Part shown: in pieces, positions 16,904 to 26,068 of the stretch
Layout: each line of letters begins with the position of its first letter
Position numbering within the stretch: the stretch's first letter is position 1
Assembly: GCF_024199945.1 (NCBI RefSeq)
Contig: NZ_JANADP010000001.1
Location: 6,572,001-6,636,000 of the forward strand
From: Bradyrhizobium sp. CCGUVB4N
Lineage (GTDB): Bacteria; Pseudomonadota; Alphaproteobacteria; Rhizobiales; Xanthobacteraceae
Reading direction: 5' to 3'
Length of the DNA stretch: 64,000 nt
Notes under the pieces: model-generated
The model's database searches: none
What the model saw: only the letters and a program-made list of their open reading frames with translations
What the model was told of the DNA's origin: nothing
Program-made: the position numbers and the translations under genes

Positions 16904-18109
16904 TCACAAGGTGAGATTCTCGGACGGCAGGCCGAGTGCCACGCGTCCATAGTTGGTTCCGGCCGCATCGAAATTGAATGCGAGGTGCGAATTGATGGCA
17001 TGCGCATCTCGGAACTGCCGTTGCAACACCCCCGTCGTGAACAGGCCGCGCGCGCCACTTGCCGCAAACAGCATCGAGACGACATCCGTACAGAGATTGA
17101 CCGAGAATGCCCCATCACGCCGATACCTGGTCTTGATCGCCATGTCGGGCGTGTGCTTGCCGCGCGCGTGCTCCATCGCCTCGATGCAGGCCGCACGCAT
17201 GATGAGGCGCGCAGCATCGATCTTGGCGGAAGCCTCCGCGATCTTGATTTGCGTGCTTTGGAAGTCGCTCAGCTTGGCGCGGTTGTATGTTGATATGCGG
17301 TGACGTGCGACCTCCGCATAGTCGTCGAGGCACGCCTGCGCATTTCCGAGCGCGACGCCGGAGAGAACATAAGGAAACAGTGAGAACACCGGCAGCGCGT
17401 AGAGCGGATTGGGATTCACACCGCTTCCGGGCGTTGCGCCTCCAGCCAAATCACGGACAGCGACCGTCATATGCTCGGGCACGAAGGCGTCCCTGACTTC
17501 GACATCCGACGATCCGGTGCCGCGCAGTCCGGCGACGTTCCAGGTGTCGAGGATCTTGTAATCGGCCTTCGGCAACAGGAAGATGCGGTATTCGATGCCG
17601 TCAGCCTCGTCGTCGGACGACACGACGCTCGCGAGCATGTTCCATTCACAGGAGCCGACACCAGACGAGAACGGCCAACTTCCGTGCAGCCGGTATCCGC
17701 CCTCGACCTTACTGGCGCGGCCGGCGGGGAAGATGAACGATGATGCGATCAGAACGTCCGGATCACGGCCCCAGACCAGATCCTGCGCGCGCGGCTCGAA
17801 CATGCCGAGCATCCAGTGGTGGCTTGCCAGATTGGCCAGATTCCAGGCGACCGACGCATCAGCGCGACCGAGCAGCTCGGCGCAATCGATCAGGGCGACG
17901 TAGTCAAGCTCCGAACCGCCGATGCGTCTCGGCTGAAGTATCCGAAACAGGCCGGCATCATGCAGGTCGTGTTCGGTTTCCGGTGGCAGATGCCGCAGTT
18001 CCTCGGTGCGAGCCGCGCGTTCCCGCAATTGCGGCACGAGTGACTGGGCCTTGGCAATCATCGTCGCATAGGCTAGTTCGCCGGGATCCGTCGCTACCGA
18101 CCGACCCAT
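16904..18109 (-). CDS. Flavin-dependent monooxygenase, oxygenase component (acyl-CoA dehydrogenase fold)
   Basis: ATG 18109 is preceded by AGGAG with six bases spacing and gives 401 residues; ATG 18133 (behind GAGGGA) is an alternative. The protein has the acyl-CoA dehydrogenase fold of group D monooxygenases such as HsaA and DszC, with ASVAWNLANLASHHWMLG, a GTGSSDVEV stretch and a C-terminal helical domain lacking the usual dehydrogenase base. With the flavin reductase nine bases downstream it forms a two-component hydroxylase. The substrate is unknown, and an aromatic or N-heterocyclic acid would fit the neighbours. Confidence 0.8.
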   Translation of the reverse strand: MGRSVATDPGELAYATMIAKAQSLVPQLRERAARTEELRHLPPETEHDLHDAGLFRILQPRRIGGSELDYVALIDCAELLGRADASVAWNLANLASHHWMLGMFEPRAQDLVWGRDPDVLIASSFIFPAGRASKVEGGYRLHGSWPFSSGVGSCEWNMLASVVSSDDEADGIEYRIFLLPKADYKILDTWNVAGLRGTGSSDVEVRDAFVPEHMTVAVRDLAGGATPGSGVNPNPLYALPVFSLFPYVLSGVALGNAQACLDDYAEVARHRISTYNRAKLSDFQSTQIKIAEASAKIDAARLIMRAACIEAMEHARGKHTPDMAIKTRYRRDGAFSVNLCTDVVSMLFAASGARGLFTTGVLQRQFRDAHAINSHLAFNFDAAGTNYGRVALGLPSENLTL

Positions 18110-18197
18110 GTTCGGCTCCTGACCAGGCACCATTCGTGTCCCTCGCTCTGACGCATTTATGCGGCGGGAACCTCGCCAAATCAAGCTGGTGCAACGG

Positions 18198-19466
18198 TCA
18201 GTCGGACGTCGTGGCCTTGCGCAACCCAAATGCCCCTTTTTCGGCCAAAGCCACAATCCGGTCCGCGTCGTAACCGAGCGTCTCGCGCATGACGCCCTCG
18301 GTATGCTGGCCCAGCAGCGGCGCCGCCACGGGATCTATCGCCGCTGTCAGGCTCATATTGATCGGCGGCTCGATATTGGGCACCCACTCGGCTGTGCGAT
18401 GCGGGATCCGGCTTAGGCGCGCGCGCTCGCGCGCCTCTGGCGCATTGAAGCCCTCCTCGACGGTCCGGAGATAGCCAACCGGGATGTTGGCCAGCTTCAT
18501 CTTCGCCATCCAATTCTCGAGCGTGTCGCTCGCGAACACTTCGGCGATGGCTGCGCGCAACAGCTCCTTGTTCTCGGATCGCGCCCTTCGCGTGGCGAAT
18601 TGCGGCTCGTTGATGAGATCCGGGCGGTTCATCACCTCGACCACCAGTCGCCGATACAGCCGATCATTGGCGCAGGCCATGTAGAGCGGACCGTCGGATG
18701 CCTCGTAGACACCGACAGTGGGAGAGCCACTCGGCGAATTGCCGAACCGGCCGGGATTCTCGCCGCTGATGAGATAGGCCATGCCGTAGAATCCAGTCAT
18801 CCCCATGGCGACGTCGAACAGCGCGACCTCGACATGCTGTCCGCGGCCGAGTCGATCCCGCGCTATCAGTGCCATCAGGATGGCATTGCAGGCCGACATT
18901 CCCGTCGCCATGTCGACAATCGGCGGGCCGGTCCGAACCGCCGGACCATCGGCAAATCCGTTGAGCGACATGAAGCCGCTCTCGGCTTGCGTGATAGGAT
19001 CAAACCCGGGGCGCGAGGCAAATGGTCCGGTTCGTCCGTAAGCGGAGATCGAGCAATAGACCAGCCGCGGGTTGAGCGGCGCAACAGCCTCGTAGTCGAG
19101 GCCGAACTTCTTCATGACCCCGCTGGAAAAGTTCTCGACGACCACGTCCGCCTTGCGGATCAAATCCAGTGCGATCTCGCGCGCCTCCGGCACGGCGAGA
19201 TCGAGCGCGATGCCGCTCTTGTTGCGGTTCAGGCTGAGATAAGCCGCACTCTCACCGCCGATGTCGGCATGTTCATAAGCACGGGTGTCGTCGCCCCCAT
19301 CGGGATTCTCGATCTTGATGACGCGCGCGCCGAAATCCGCGAGCGTCTGCGTGCAGGCCGGACCCGCGACCACGCGGGTGAAATCGACGACCAGAAGACC
19401 ATCAAGCGCGGTTGGTCCTCCCCCCGACCGCGAGGGCCGTTCCGGCAATTGAGGCTTGGTGGACAT
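18198..19466 (-). CDS. CaiB/BaiF family (class III) CoA-transferase
   Basis: The protein is 422 residues from ATG 19466. It shows the class III CoA-transferase pattern: VVDFTRVVAGPACTQTLADFGA at the N-terminus, the catalytic Asp in the IENPDGGDDTR region, and SGFMSLNG with VDMATGM in the centre. It moves CoA between acids without forming free CoA. It lies 89 bases upstream of the monooxygenase pair on the same strand and marks the right edge of the catabolic cluster. Confidence 0.88.
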   Translation of the reverse strand: MSTKPQLPERPSRSGGGPTALDGLLVVDFTRVVAGPACTQTLADFGARVIKIENPDGGDDTRAYEHADIGGESAAYLSLNRNKSGIALDLAVPEAREIALDLIRKADVVVENFSSGVMKKFGLDYEAVAPLNPRLVYCSISAYGRTGPFASRPGFDPITQAESGFMSLNGFADGPAVRTGPPIVDMATGMSACNAILMALIARDRLGRGQHVEVALFDVAMGMTGFYGMAYLISGENPGRFGNSPSGSPTVGVYEASDGPLYMACANDRLYRRLVVEVMNRPDLINEPQFATRRARSENKELLRAAIAEVFASDTLENWMAKMKLANIPVGYLRTVEEGFNAPEARERARLSRIPHRTAEWVPNIEPPINMSLTAAIDPVAAPLLGQHTEGVMRETLGYDADRIVALAEKGAFGLRKATTSD

Positions 19467-20742
19467 CCTGGGCGCTCCCTTACATCGGCTTGTGCTCGCC
19501 GAATTTCCTGCAAGCGAACTTAAAGCCTGACGGGGACGGCTGTGCAAGTGCTGCAACAGCAGGGCTTCAATACGCAAAAGAACCCGGCAGCGGTCAAGCT
19601 GCCGGGTCCAAAAGCATCTGCGAACGGTACCTTCCGCACCACGGGAAACCCCACTCAGCGAAGCGACCTTTGCCAATAAAGCGTATTCGACCAGGCCCAG
19701 GGCACCTCCGGTTCATACAGCCGATAGCCCGCCCTGATGAATTATTCGTAGAGAAGCGTCTGTCTGTTGCGTCCGAAACAATACTGTCCAATCGGCTACT
19801 CCGGCCCCCGCGCTTCGACGGCCCGCATCAATCTGCGCTGAAGTCCTCTTGCCCAATGTCGTTGCACGATGCCGACGCTCGATAGGTAACTTAGTTTCGC
19901 GCGTCGGTTGGGGTACGACGCGGGCGAAGGCGGTTAGAACATCACAGTAGCAGGCAAACCACGACGCCCCGAGATCGAAATCTGTCATGGTCGCGCATCG
20001 AAGAACGTAAATCGATGCAGATCGACCAACATCTCGACAACCTCAGCGTCGAACGCATCAACCATCCAAATCTTGTGCATGGCACACCCATCGGAACAGA
20101 ACGACCTCAACCCGGCCACGCGAAGACATCACCACCACGGGAAGCTCACCTGCCCAGCGCGACCTTCACGCCGAGCCAGACGGCTCCCATCGGGCCGGCC
20201 GCAAGTAGTCTCGTTCGCATTCCAATCGCTGCAGTTAGGCTTTGGCCTAACTTTCGATAATTGGCGATTATCAAAACATCGCGACAGGCGGCGCCTTAGA
20301 GGAGATGAATTTCGCCATTGGCCGGCACACGGATTTTGTCTTTAAAAGCGCAATTGAGTCTACCGCAGGCGCGTTTCCTCAGATCACACAAGCGTCCGCC
20401 GCGTAGTCGATCGCGCGTAGCTATGAGATCAGGCTTCGCTTCAGCGCGGATCAATTCAGCTGGCCGCTTGAATCTGCTCCGATTACGCTTGCTCAAGACT
20501 GCCTCCGTCATGATCAATGGACGATCCGGAAGTTCGGACACAAACGTCAAAATGATGTCTATGGGCGTTTTGTTCTCTTCGTCCAACCTAGCGACGACGA
20601 CGAGCCCGGGCGGGTCTTCGCGCTACGCCGCAGCGTCCACGCTAGGCATTTCCACACACCCGCGACAGACTGGAGCTCGTTCGCATTCCGAGGCCCAAGG
20701 AATTGATAACTTGACTCTCGCCGCCGCCGCGTCTCGATGGCG
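19467..20742. other. Gene-poor stretch with remnants
   Basis: No convincing intact gene is present. A minus-strand frame from 20586 to 20296 reads plausibly (LVVVARLDEENKTPIDII) and could be extended upstream to an ATG only by passing an in-frame TAG near 20617, so it may be a decayed gene. The right end carries the left copy of the repeat that brackets the glycosylation operon. Base composition is less GC-rich than in the flanking catabolic genes. Confidence 0.5.
19572..19607 (-). terminator. Rho-independent-like terminator on the minus strand
   Basis: A perfect 10-base stem (19582-19591 with 19598-19607) and 6-base loop are followed on the minus strand by TTCTTTTG. It would stop leftward transcription from the island before it reaches the CoA-transferase gene. 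Confidence 0.6.
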
Positions 20743-20756
20743 TCATGCTTGGCCAA
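20642..20756 (+). repeat. Left copy of 115-bp direct repeat bracketing the glycosylation operon
   Basis: This copy matches 24869-24983 over its whole length with many substitutions. The 32-base core 20711-20742 matches 24937-24968 at 30 positions. It overlaps the last codons of the membrane protein gene that ends at 20743, so the C-terminal tail of that protein is repeat-derived. Confidence 0.65.
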
Positions 20757-21954
20757 GTACGCCGCCATATCCGCACCCACGCGACGCCCCCCCCTCAAGA
20801 TCACCTTCGGCGAGATGGGCGTGCGCGACGTCTTGAAGGTTTAAGGCACGATTGGGCGGTATCAGTAATGCAAACAGTAGCGTCCAGAGCGTCAGTGCAC
20901 AGATCGGGATCGTATAGTACTGGGTGAATATCGGGTGGGTGATGAAGAAAGTAAGATTGATCGCAAGCCCGCTTCCGAGCAAGAGCGCAAGACGGTTCTT
21001 ACCCTGATGCCAGACCCCGAGCGTCCAAAGCAGCGAAAGAACAACGAAGAGCGACTGGGGGTCGCCGAGATAGGCTCGAATGGTCTCACCGTCTAATGAA
21101 GGAGCAACCACATCACCGGCGCCATAGGTGGTCGAGAAGGGACTACCTGCGTTGATGGCATTGGCCGCGAGGGTCGGGCTCATGCCAATCACGAACGCGA
21201 TAGCGAACAGCACTCCCTCACAGAACCTCGCTGCCTTGCGCGTCGCAAGAAAGGCTACGAGCAAATAGGTGCAATAGCCCGCCGACAGAAGAATGTTCGG
21301 CACCCGCATGTTGACCGCAGTGCCGATCAAAAGGCCTATGATCGGAATGAGAAGCATCCTCTGCCTTTGCCGCTCTTCAGCGAACAGCCGAGCTGTCAAC
21401 AATCCGACAGCGGCGCAAAGCACCATGGTTGGCGCGATTGAGTAACTCGCCTTGACTGGATTGATCATCACGTAAATCGCGACAAAACCGAATGCGCTCG
21501 CAAGGGCCAGCTGCGCTCTCGATCGCGATAGCCAAATCGCGGCACAGACAAACAGGAAGATGATCAGCGTACAAACGGAATAAAGCGCCACGACCTGGTG
21601 ACCAGACGGGAATAGCGCCAGCATCAGGCCGGTGCCCGGCGGGTACTGAAGGACCAACTTACCCGTCGCTGACATCGGCGTGTGGCAGACCGGGCCCTGA
21701 CCCTCGAACCAGGTCGGCAGCTTCTTCATCTTGGCGAGAAAATAGCCGTCGTCATCCCGCGCGAAGTTGGTATCGAGGCCGCCAAGACCAAAGCGCTGAA
21801 ACAGATGCGCCTGCCGCAGGTAGCATATATCGTCGTTGACGCCCCGGTCCTCGGACCATCGCGACATCGAGATTAGGTGGCTCGCAAGGATCGCCGCACA
21901 GACGAGGATTCCGACAACCTTGCCGATTCGCAGAAAGCCTTCAGGTGGGGTCAA
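20743..21954 (-). CDS. Polytopic membrane protein, glycosyltransferase-associated
   Basis: This 403-residue protein has about ten hydrophobic segments and an N-terminal periplasmic-type loop with DDICYLRQ and YPPGTGLMLALFPSGH, as in lipid-linked-sugar glycosyltransferases of the GT-C type. It starts at TTG 21954, overlapping the glycosyltransferase stop in TTGA. It probably transfers a sugar delivered by the GtrB-like enzyme at the outer face of the inner membrane. The last 25 or so residues (GGASRGCGYGG) look unlike membrane protein sequence and come from the repeat. No family name is certain. Confidence 0.7.
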   Translation of the reverse strand: MTPPEGFLRIGKVVGILVCAAILASHLISMSRWSEDRGVNDDICYLRQAHLFQRFGLGGLDTNFARDDDGYFLAKMKKLPTWFEGQGPVCHTPMSATGKLVLQYPPGTGLMLALFPSGHQVVALYSVCTLIIFLFVCAAIWLSRSRAQLALASAFGFVAIYVMINPVKASYSIAPTMVLCAAVGLLTARLFAEERQRQRMLLIPIIGLLIGTAVNMRVPNILLSAGYCTYLLVAFLATRKAARFCEGVLFAIAFVIGMSPTLAANAINAGSPFSTTYGAGDVVAPSLDGETIRAYLGDPQSLFVVLSLLWTLGVWHQGKNRLALLLGSGLAINLTFFITHPIFTQYYTIPICALTLWTLLFALLIPPNRALNLQDVAHAHLAEGDLEGGASRGCGYGGVLGQA

Positions 21955-23036
21955 GGTAATAGGTCCCGCTTGGTGAGGAAAAGCCCATGCAGGTCTGACG
22001 GGCCCTGGGGAGTTCGGGATTGCGGGCTAAAGGGGACAGGCTTTCCTGACGCTGCGCCATCGTGCTCGCTCGTTTCGATCGCATCAACAACAAACAGAGG
22101 CCTTTCCTTGCTGCTTAGATAAATCCTGCCGACATATTCGCCGATAATGCTGAGCGAAACGAGCTGGAAAAGCGAGGCCAAAATGGTCGAGATCATTAGG
22201 CTGGTCCAGCCCGGCACGACTTCAAGATACATCCAGGAATAGAGGGAATAGCCGGCTACGATCAGGAGAACGAGAAACATGCCGAGCGCAGCCAGTGACG
22301 AGAACCGCAGCAGCACCATGGAATAGCCAAGGAAGGCATCGGTCGCAAAGGCGACCATCTTGCGGAACGGGTATTTGGTCCTGCCGGCGAAGCGTTCCTG
22401 CCGGTCATAGACAAACGCCACTTGTCTGAAGCCCAGCGAAGCGACCATGCCGCGGATGAACCGGTCCCGCTCGGGCATCCTTGCAATGAGGTCGGCGACT
22501 CGGCGGGACATCAGCCGGAAGTCGCCAGTATCGCGCGGTATGATGATGTCGGTGGTACGCTCCAGCAGGCGATAAAACAAGGTTGCGGACTTTTTCTTGA
22601 ACCACCCCTCCCCGGCACGGCTGCGCCTTTGGCCGTAAACCACATCTGCGCGGGTTTCTCGCATACGCTCAAGCATCGGTCCGATCAGCTCCGGCGGGTC
22701 CTGCAGGTCGGCGTCAATGACAAGGACCACGCTGCCACTCACCGCGGCAAGGCCTGCGGTGAGTGCGATTTGATGCCCGAAATTCCGCGATAGCCGGATA
22801 CCGGTAACCGCGCCACACTTGGCAATCTCGCCGTGAATCATGTCCCATGTGTTGTCGGTCGACCCGTCGTCGATGAGGATAATTTCGTAGCTATCGCCGA
22901 AGATGGCCGCAGCGCTAACGCGGCAACGCTCGACGAGATGAGCGACACCTTCCTGCTCGTTGAAGCAGGGCACAACGATCGATAAAAACGGCGGAGCCGA
23001 AGCGTCAGAAGAACTAGCGACCGATGCGTGTGTCAT
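21951..23036 (-). CDS. Glycosyltransferase family 2 (GtrB/DPM1-like), membrane anchored
   Basis: The protein is 361 residues from ATG 23036; the open frame to 23162 overlaps the neighbouring gene. The GT2 domain has SIVVPCFNEQEG, the IDDGSTD nucleotide-sugar motif, the metal-binding DADLQDPPE and the acceptor-site GDFRLMSR. Two C-terminal transmembrane helices follow (about 240-320). Such enzymes load glucose or another sugar onto undecaprenyl phosphate. It lies between two polytopic proteins and is translationally coupled to the downstream one. Confidence 0.88.
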   Translation of the reverse strand: MTHASVASSSDASAPPFLSIVVPCFNEQEGVAHLVERCRVSAAAIFGDSYEIILIDDGSTDNTWDMIHGEIAKCGAVTGIRLSRNFGHQIALTAGLAAVSGSVVLVIDADLQDPPELIGPMLERMRETRADVVYGQRRSRAGEGWFKKKSATLFYRLLERTTDIIIPRDTGDFRLMSRRVADLIARMPERDRFIRGMVASLGFRQVAFVYDRQERFAGRTKYPFRKMVAFATDAFLGYSMVLLRFSSLAALGMFLVLLIVAGYSLYSWMYLEVVPGWTSLMISTILASLFQLVSLSIIGEYVGRIYLSSKERPLFVVDAIETSEHDGAASGKPVPFSPQSRTPQGPSDLHGLFLTKRDLLP

Positions 23037-23049
23037 GGGGGACAATGCC

Positions 23050-24669
23050 TTAGGGGGCTGAACGGGAGGTGGCCGCCGGGTCGAGACCGTTGCTGATCCG
23101 AAAGCCCACACAGGCAGGGTCAGGACGGGTATAAAGTCCGACGCTGAAGCAGCCTCCGACATGTTTCGCCCATGCCTCGGCCAGAGGCGTGAAGGGATTG
23201 GCCCGTGCCGTCTCCATGTCTGTCAGCTGCTGCTGAAGGCTTTCGAGATAAGGGCCGAGTGAGTGCTCATCCGGATGGTAGCGGACGGAAATCGTATTCT
23301 TCACGCCTAAGGCTGTCAAAAATTGCGGGAGCGAGTGGACTCCTTCATAGGCGATCGGTCCTCCGGCCTCGATGATGATGGGCCGGTCGGGCGTCGCCCT
23401 CGCGAGCTGCGCAAGCCTTTGCAACTCGATAAAAAACGTCCTGGTCGTTTCGATATTTCGTCTAACGGCCGCCGCCAGCGCTGGCGGCCGGCCGAGATGG
23501 CTCGTCACCAGGAAGAAAATGACGAAGAACGCGGCGGCGCACAGCGCATGATCCACGGTTCGCTTCGGGTAGCGAAGCCCGACTCTAGATGCAATCTCGG
23601 CAATCAGGATGCATGCCGTGAGCGGGATCAGCAGCATTGCCGGAAAGTCATAGCGGTTGTTGTGCGGGAATAGCATGCGATAAAGCCCGCACTGGGCGGC
23701 GTACATGGCGATCACGAAGGCATAGGCGGCGAATGCCGGCGCCGACTCCAAAACCCGCTCCTTCCAGGTGCGGGTCGGTATGACCCTAAGCAATTGAAGC
23801 ACAACGATCGGCAGGAGCCACACCCACCAAGTGCGCGCCAAGCCGTCTAGCAAGCCGAGCGCCGCGTACCGTAACGTGACGACAGCTCCGGCGGAGTGGC
23901 CATAATAGTCGGCACCTGCCGAGCGCAACTCGCGAAGGATGACAAGGCCGATGGCGAGGATACAGGCCACGAGCAGCAAGCCGAGCACAGCGACAAAAAA
24001 CAGGGACATCCGCCGGCCAATGACCGCATAGCCAAGGACAAAAGCCGGCAGTCCGGCGGCAATCGGCAGGAAGGTTTCCTTGAGACCGGAGAGAATGATG
24101 GCGAACATAGTGAGCGCCGCGGCTGCACAGAGCCTTACCGGTTGTCGCTCGGCAAAAAGGATGGCATCGGCTGAGAACAGCATCAGCCCAAGGCAGGCCG
24201 CGCCAAATATCTCGGACGGTCCCAGCCGAGACCAGACATCGGCCCACATGGGCAGCAGTGCTATGGCCGCCGTCAGGGCGCCGCTGAGCCACAGGCCGAC
24301 GAAGCGCGAAAGTCCCCAGCAGATCGAAGCCAAGAAGATAGCGAAGCAAATGCTGTTAACCAGATACCAGAGATGAACGTCCGCTCCGAGAAGCGAGGTT
24401 TCCGCAACCTTCAAGAAGTAGAAGCTTGGACGAAACCGGCCCTGCAGCTGACCAACTTCGGTCTTAGTGATCAGCGTTTCCCATATCTCGCCGAATGGCA
24501 GCCGGAGATCGGGTCCCAGGTAGGTGAAGACTTCATGATCGTCGATCAGCCCCCAGTCCGCCTCCGTCACTTGCCTGCCGGTGAGCGATAGAGAAAAGGC
24601 GCAGGCCAATATTGCAACTGCGAACAACTGACGAGCGCGACCTTCCGGAAAAAGCAGCCGCTCAACCAT
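23050..24669 (-). CDS. Polytopic membrane protein of unknown function, surface glycosylation operon
   Basis: The protein is about 539 residues from ATG 24669. TTG 24693 is an alternative with AAGGA only two to three bases away. It has a short N-terminal helix, a charged loop with DDHEVFTYLGPDLR, about ten further membrane segments and a soluble C-terminal domain of roughly 150 residues. The plan resembles GT-C glycosyltransferases or O-antigen-type glucosyltransferases, where an acidic pair in the first loop is catalytic. It is the first gene of the operon. No defined family was recognised. Confidence 0.65.
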   Translation of the reverse strand: MVERLLFPEGRARQLFAVAILACAFSLSLTGRQVTEADWGLIDDHEVFTYLGPDLRLPFGEIWETLITKTEVGQLQGRFRPSFYFLKVAETSLLGADVHLWYLVNSICFAIFLASICWGLSRFVGLWLSGALTAAIALLPMWADVWSRLGPSEIFGAACLGLMLFSADAILFAERQPVRLCAAAALTMFAIILSGLKETFLPIAAGLPAFVLGYAVIGRRMSLFFVAVLGLLLVACILAIGLVILRELRSAGADYYGHSAGAVVTLRYAALGLLDGLARTWWVWLLPIVVLQLLRVIPTRTWKERVLESAPAFAAYAFVIAMYAAQCGLYRMLFPHNNRYDFPAMLLIPLTACILIAEIASRVGLRYPKRTVDHALCAAAFFVIFFLVTSHLGRPPALAAAVRRNIETTRTFFIELQRLAQLARATPDRPIIIEAGGPIAYEGVHSLPQFLTALGVKNTISVRYHPDEHSLGPYLESLQQQLTDMETARANPFTPLAEAWAKHVGGCFSVGLYTRPDPACVGFRISNGLDPAATSRSAP

Positions 24670-24868
24670 TGATTTTATAGAAATATTCTGCAACGTCCTT
24701 CAGCCTATAATTGGTCCTACCCGACGGGTTGCACACTTGCAAGTCGCACCAGCAACATCGTTTGGACTTTCGAGGTAGCGATTACTGGCAGGCCTTCGCG
24801 CCGCGAGATCCGACGTCAGCGCCGCTATGTCGGAGTAGCTCCCCCACAATCGAATCTGCGCGGACCAT

Positions 24869-24983
24869 CTAGCGACATCTCCACACCCACGACCCGCCGT
24901 GGCTTGCTGGCGCACGCAAGCCATAGGATCGATAGTTTGACTCTCGCCGACGCCGCGTTTCGATGGCGGCGATGCCTCGCCAA
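24869..24983 (+). repeat. Right copy of 115-bp direct repeat bracketing the glycosylation operon
   Basis: It aligns with 20642-20756 in the same orientation; the 32-base core 24937-24968 has two mismatches. It lies 200 bases upstream of the first gene of the operon, so the two copies enclose exactly the three glycosylation genes. Confidence 0.65.
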
Positions 24984-25022
24984 ATCTCTGGCAAGCTCAC
25001 GATAATCGGGCCTTATCGAGAC

Positions 25023-25454
25023 TCAGCTCTGACCAACATTTATCCACGAGTGCGCTCGATAGATTAACACGCTTTCTCTTCGATAAGGTTGCTTGCTCAG
25101 CGGCCGGTGCGGATAAATTAGCGTACGATCGAACGTCATCCCCTTGGCATTGCCGAAGTTGAATGGAGCACCAGTAATTCCGGTGTGGGTACGGTTGTAT
25201 CGCAGCGTCTGCGGTGCGAAGCGGGCGAAGTACGTTTTGACGTGGCTTTCCTCGATAGCGAAAACGCCGTCATGACCAGTAGTCGTGTCGTTGCGCGAGG
25301 TAGTCCTTCGGAACGACGGATAGAATTGATCGGCGAGATCGCAGATGGCCTGGATGCAACGGGCGGCCGGCAAGGTGTTCGAGTTCGTCTCTTTCCAAGG
25401 CTGCCCCCAGTTTCGAATTTTAGAAATCGTACAGAGCGGCTGCGATCTGAGCAA
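25023..25454 (-). pseudogene. C-terminal remnant of UvrD/Rep-type helicase
   Basis: The frame reads as the end of a phage- or ICE-type UvrD helicase: an AICDLADQFYP segment, TTGHDGVFAIEE, then APFNFGNAKGMTFDRTLIYP, which matches the conserved late helicase motif (usually NFG..KG.TFDRV.I.P). After that point the similarity breaks off, and about 30 unrelated residues precede the stop at 25023. The ATPase half is absent. Relatives occur on integrative elements and in defence pairs with OLD-type nucleases, so this is probably a scar of such an element. Confidence 0.6.
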
Positions 25455-25938
25455 TGTTTTCCAAATGGAGTCCAGGCGCTCGACCTAGTCGGCCGAACCT
25501 GCGCAACTTTAGGACAAGAAGCGAATTCCGCCTTGTTCCGCCGCCTGCGATAACCGTCGCGTATGGGCAGGAAGCGAGAGGTAGCTATTTGAGGCCGCAG
25601 AAAGTGGGCCCGCCTAAGCAAGGAGTTAATTCGCTGACCAGATGTTATAGAGTTTGGCAACTGATAAGCTTTCGGCAATTTCCATATAGTCAGCGAGCGG
25701 CCTCTGTTTCGCGTAAAATCCTATTAGCCTGCCGACTGGTGCCGCTGCCATTTTTCCTTGCCAGTCTTCAATGAACGATTCTGGCCGAAGTGCGAGATCT
25801 GGTCTCATACATGACGCGAGGCGTTCGCGCGAACTAACTATGGTTTGGATCCCGACAGATCCATCGGTTAGAACAGATTGCGTGCTTAACTACTGTTTCG
25901 TAAAGCTCGGTAGGACAAAAAGGGTTTCCGATTGCAAT

Positions 25939-26026
25939 AAAAAAGGCCCGCGGCGGATTGCTCCACGTGGGCTGAACCGAACTTGCCGATGATGTGATCC
26001 CGCCGGTGTTTTGTCCGACGTGCCAA
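25939..26026 (+). repeat. Dispersed hairpin-plus-tail repeat, copy 1
   Basis: An A-run and GCCCGC...GTGGGC hairpin (25939-25972) are followed after about 30 bases by GCCGGTGTTTTGTCCGACGTGCCAA at 26002-26026. The same order recurs at 27913-27995. Its A-run and stem suggest that it acts as a terminator for leftward transcripts. Confidence 0.6.
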
Positions 26027-26068
26027 AGCCTATATTGAAACGGATTCGCACATCCCCGGAGTACCATC

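Larger units (their letters stand above)
24694..26068. other. Gene-poor, AT-richer stretch with helicase remnant
   Basis: It contains the right copy of the bracketing repeat, a UvrD-helicase fragment at 25023-25454 and an unrecognised minus-strand frame at 25626-25808 that may be another fragment. A dispersed repeat at 25939-26026 ends it. No intact gene is seen. Confidence 0.55.

Noticed and set aside
19467..20742. tRNA gene as an integration site for the island
   Set aside because: No cloverleaf or CCA-adjacent arm could be found on either strand in this stretch.
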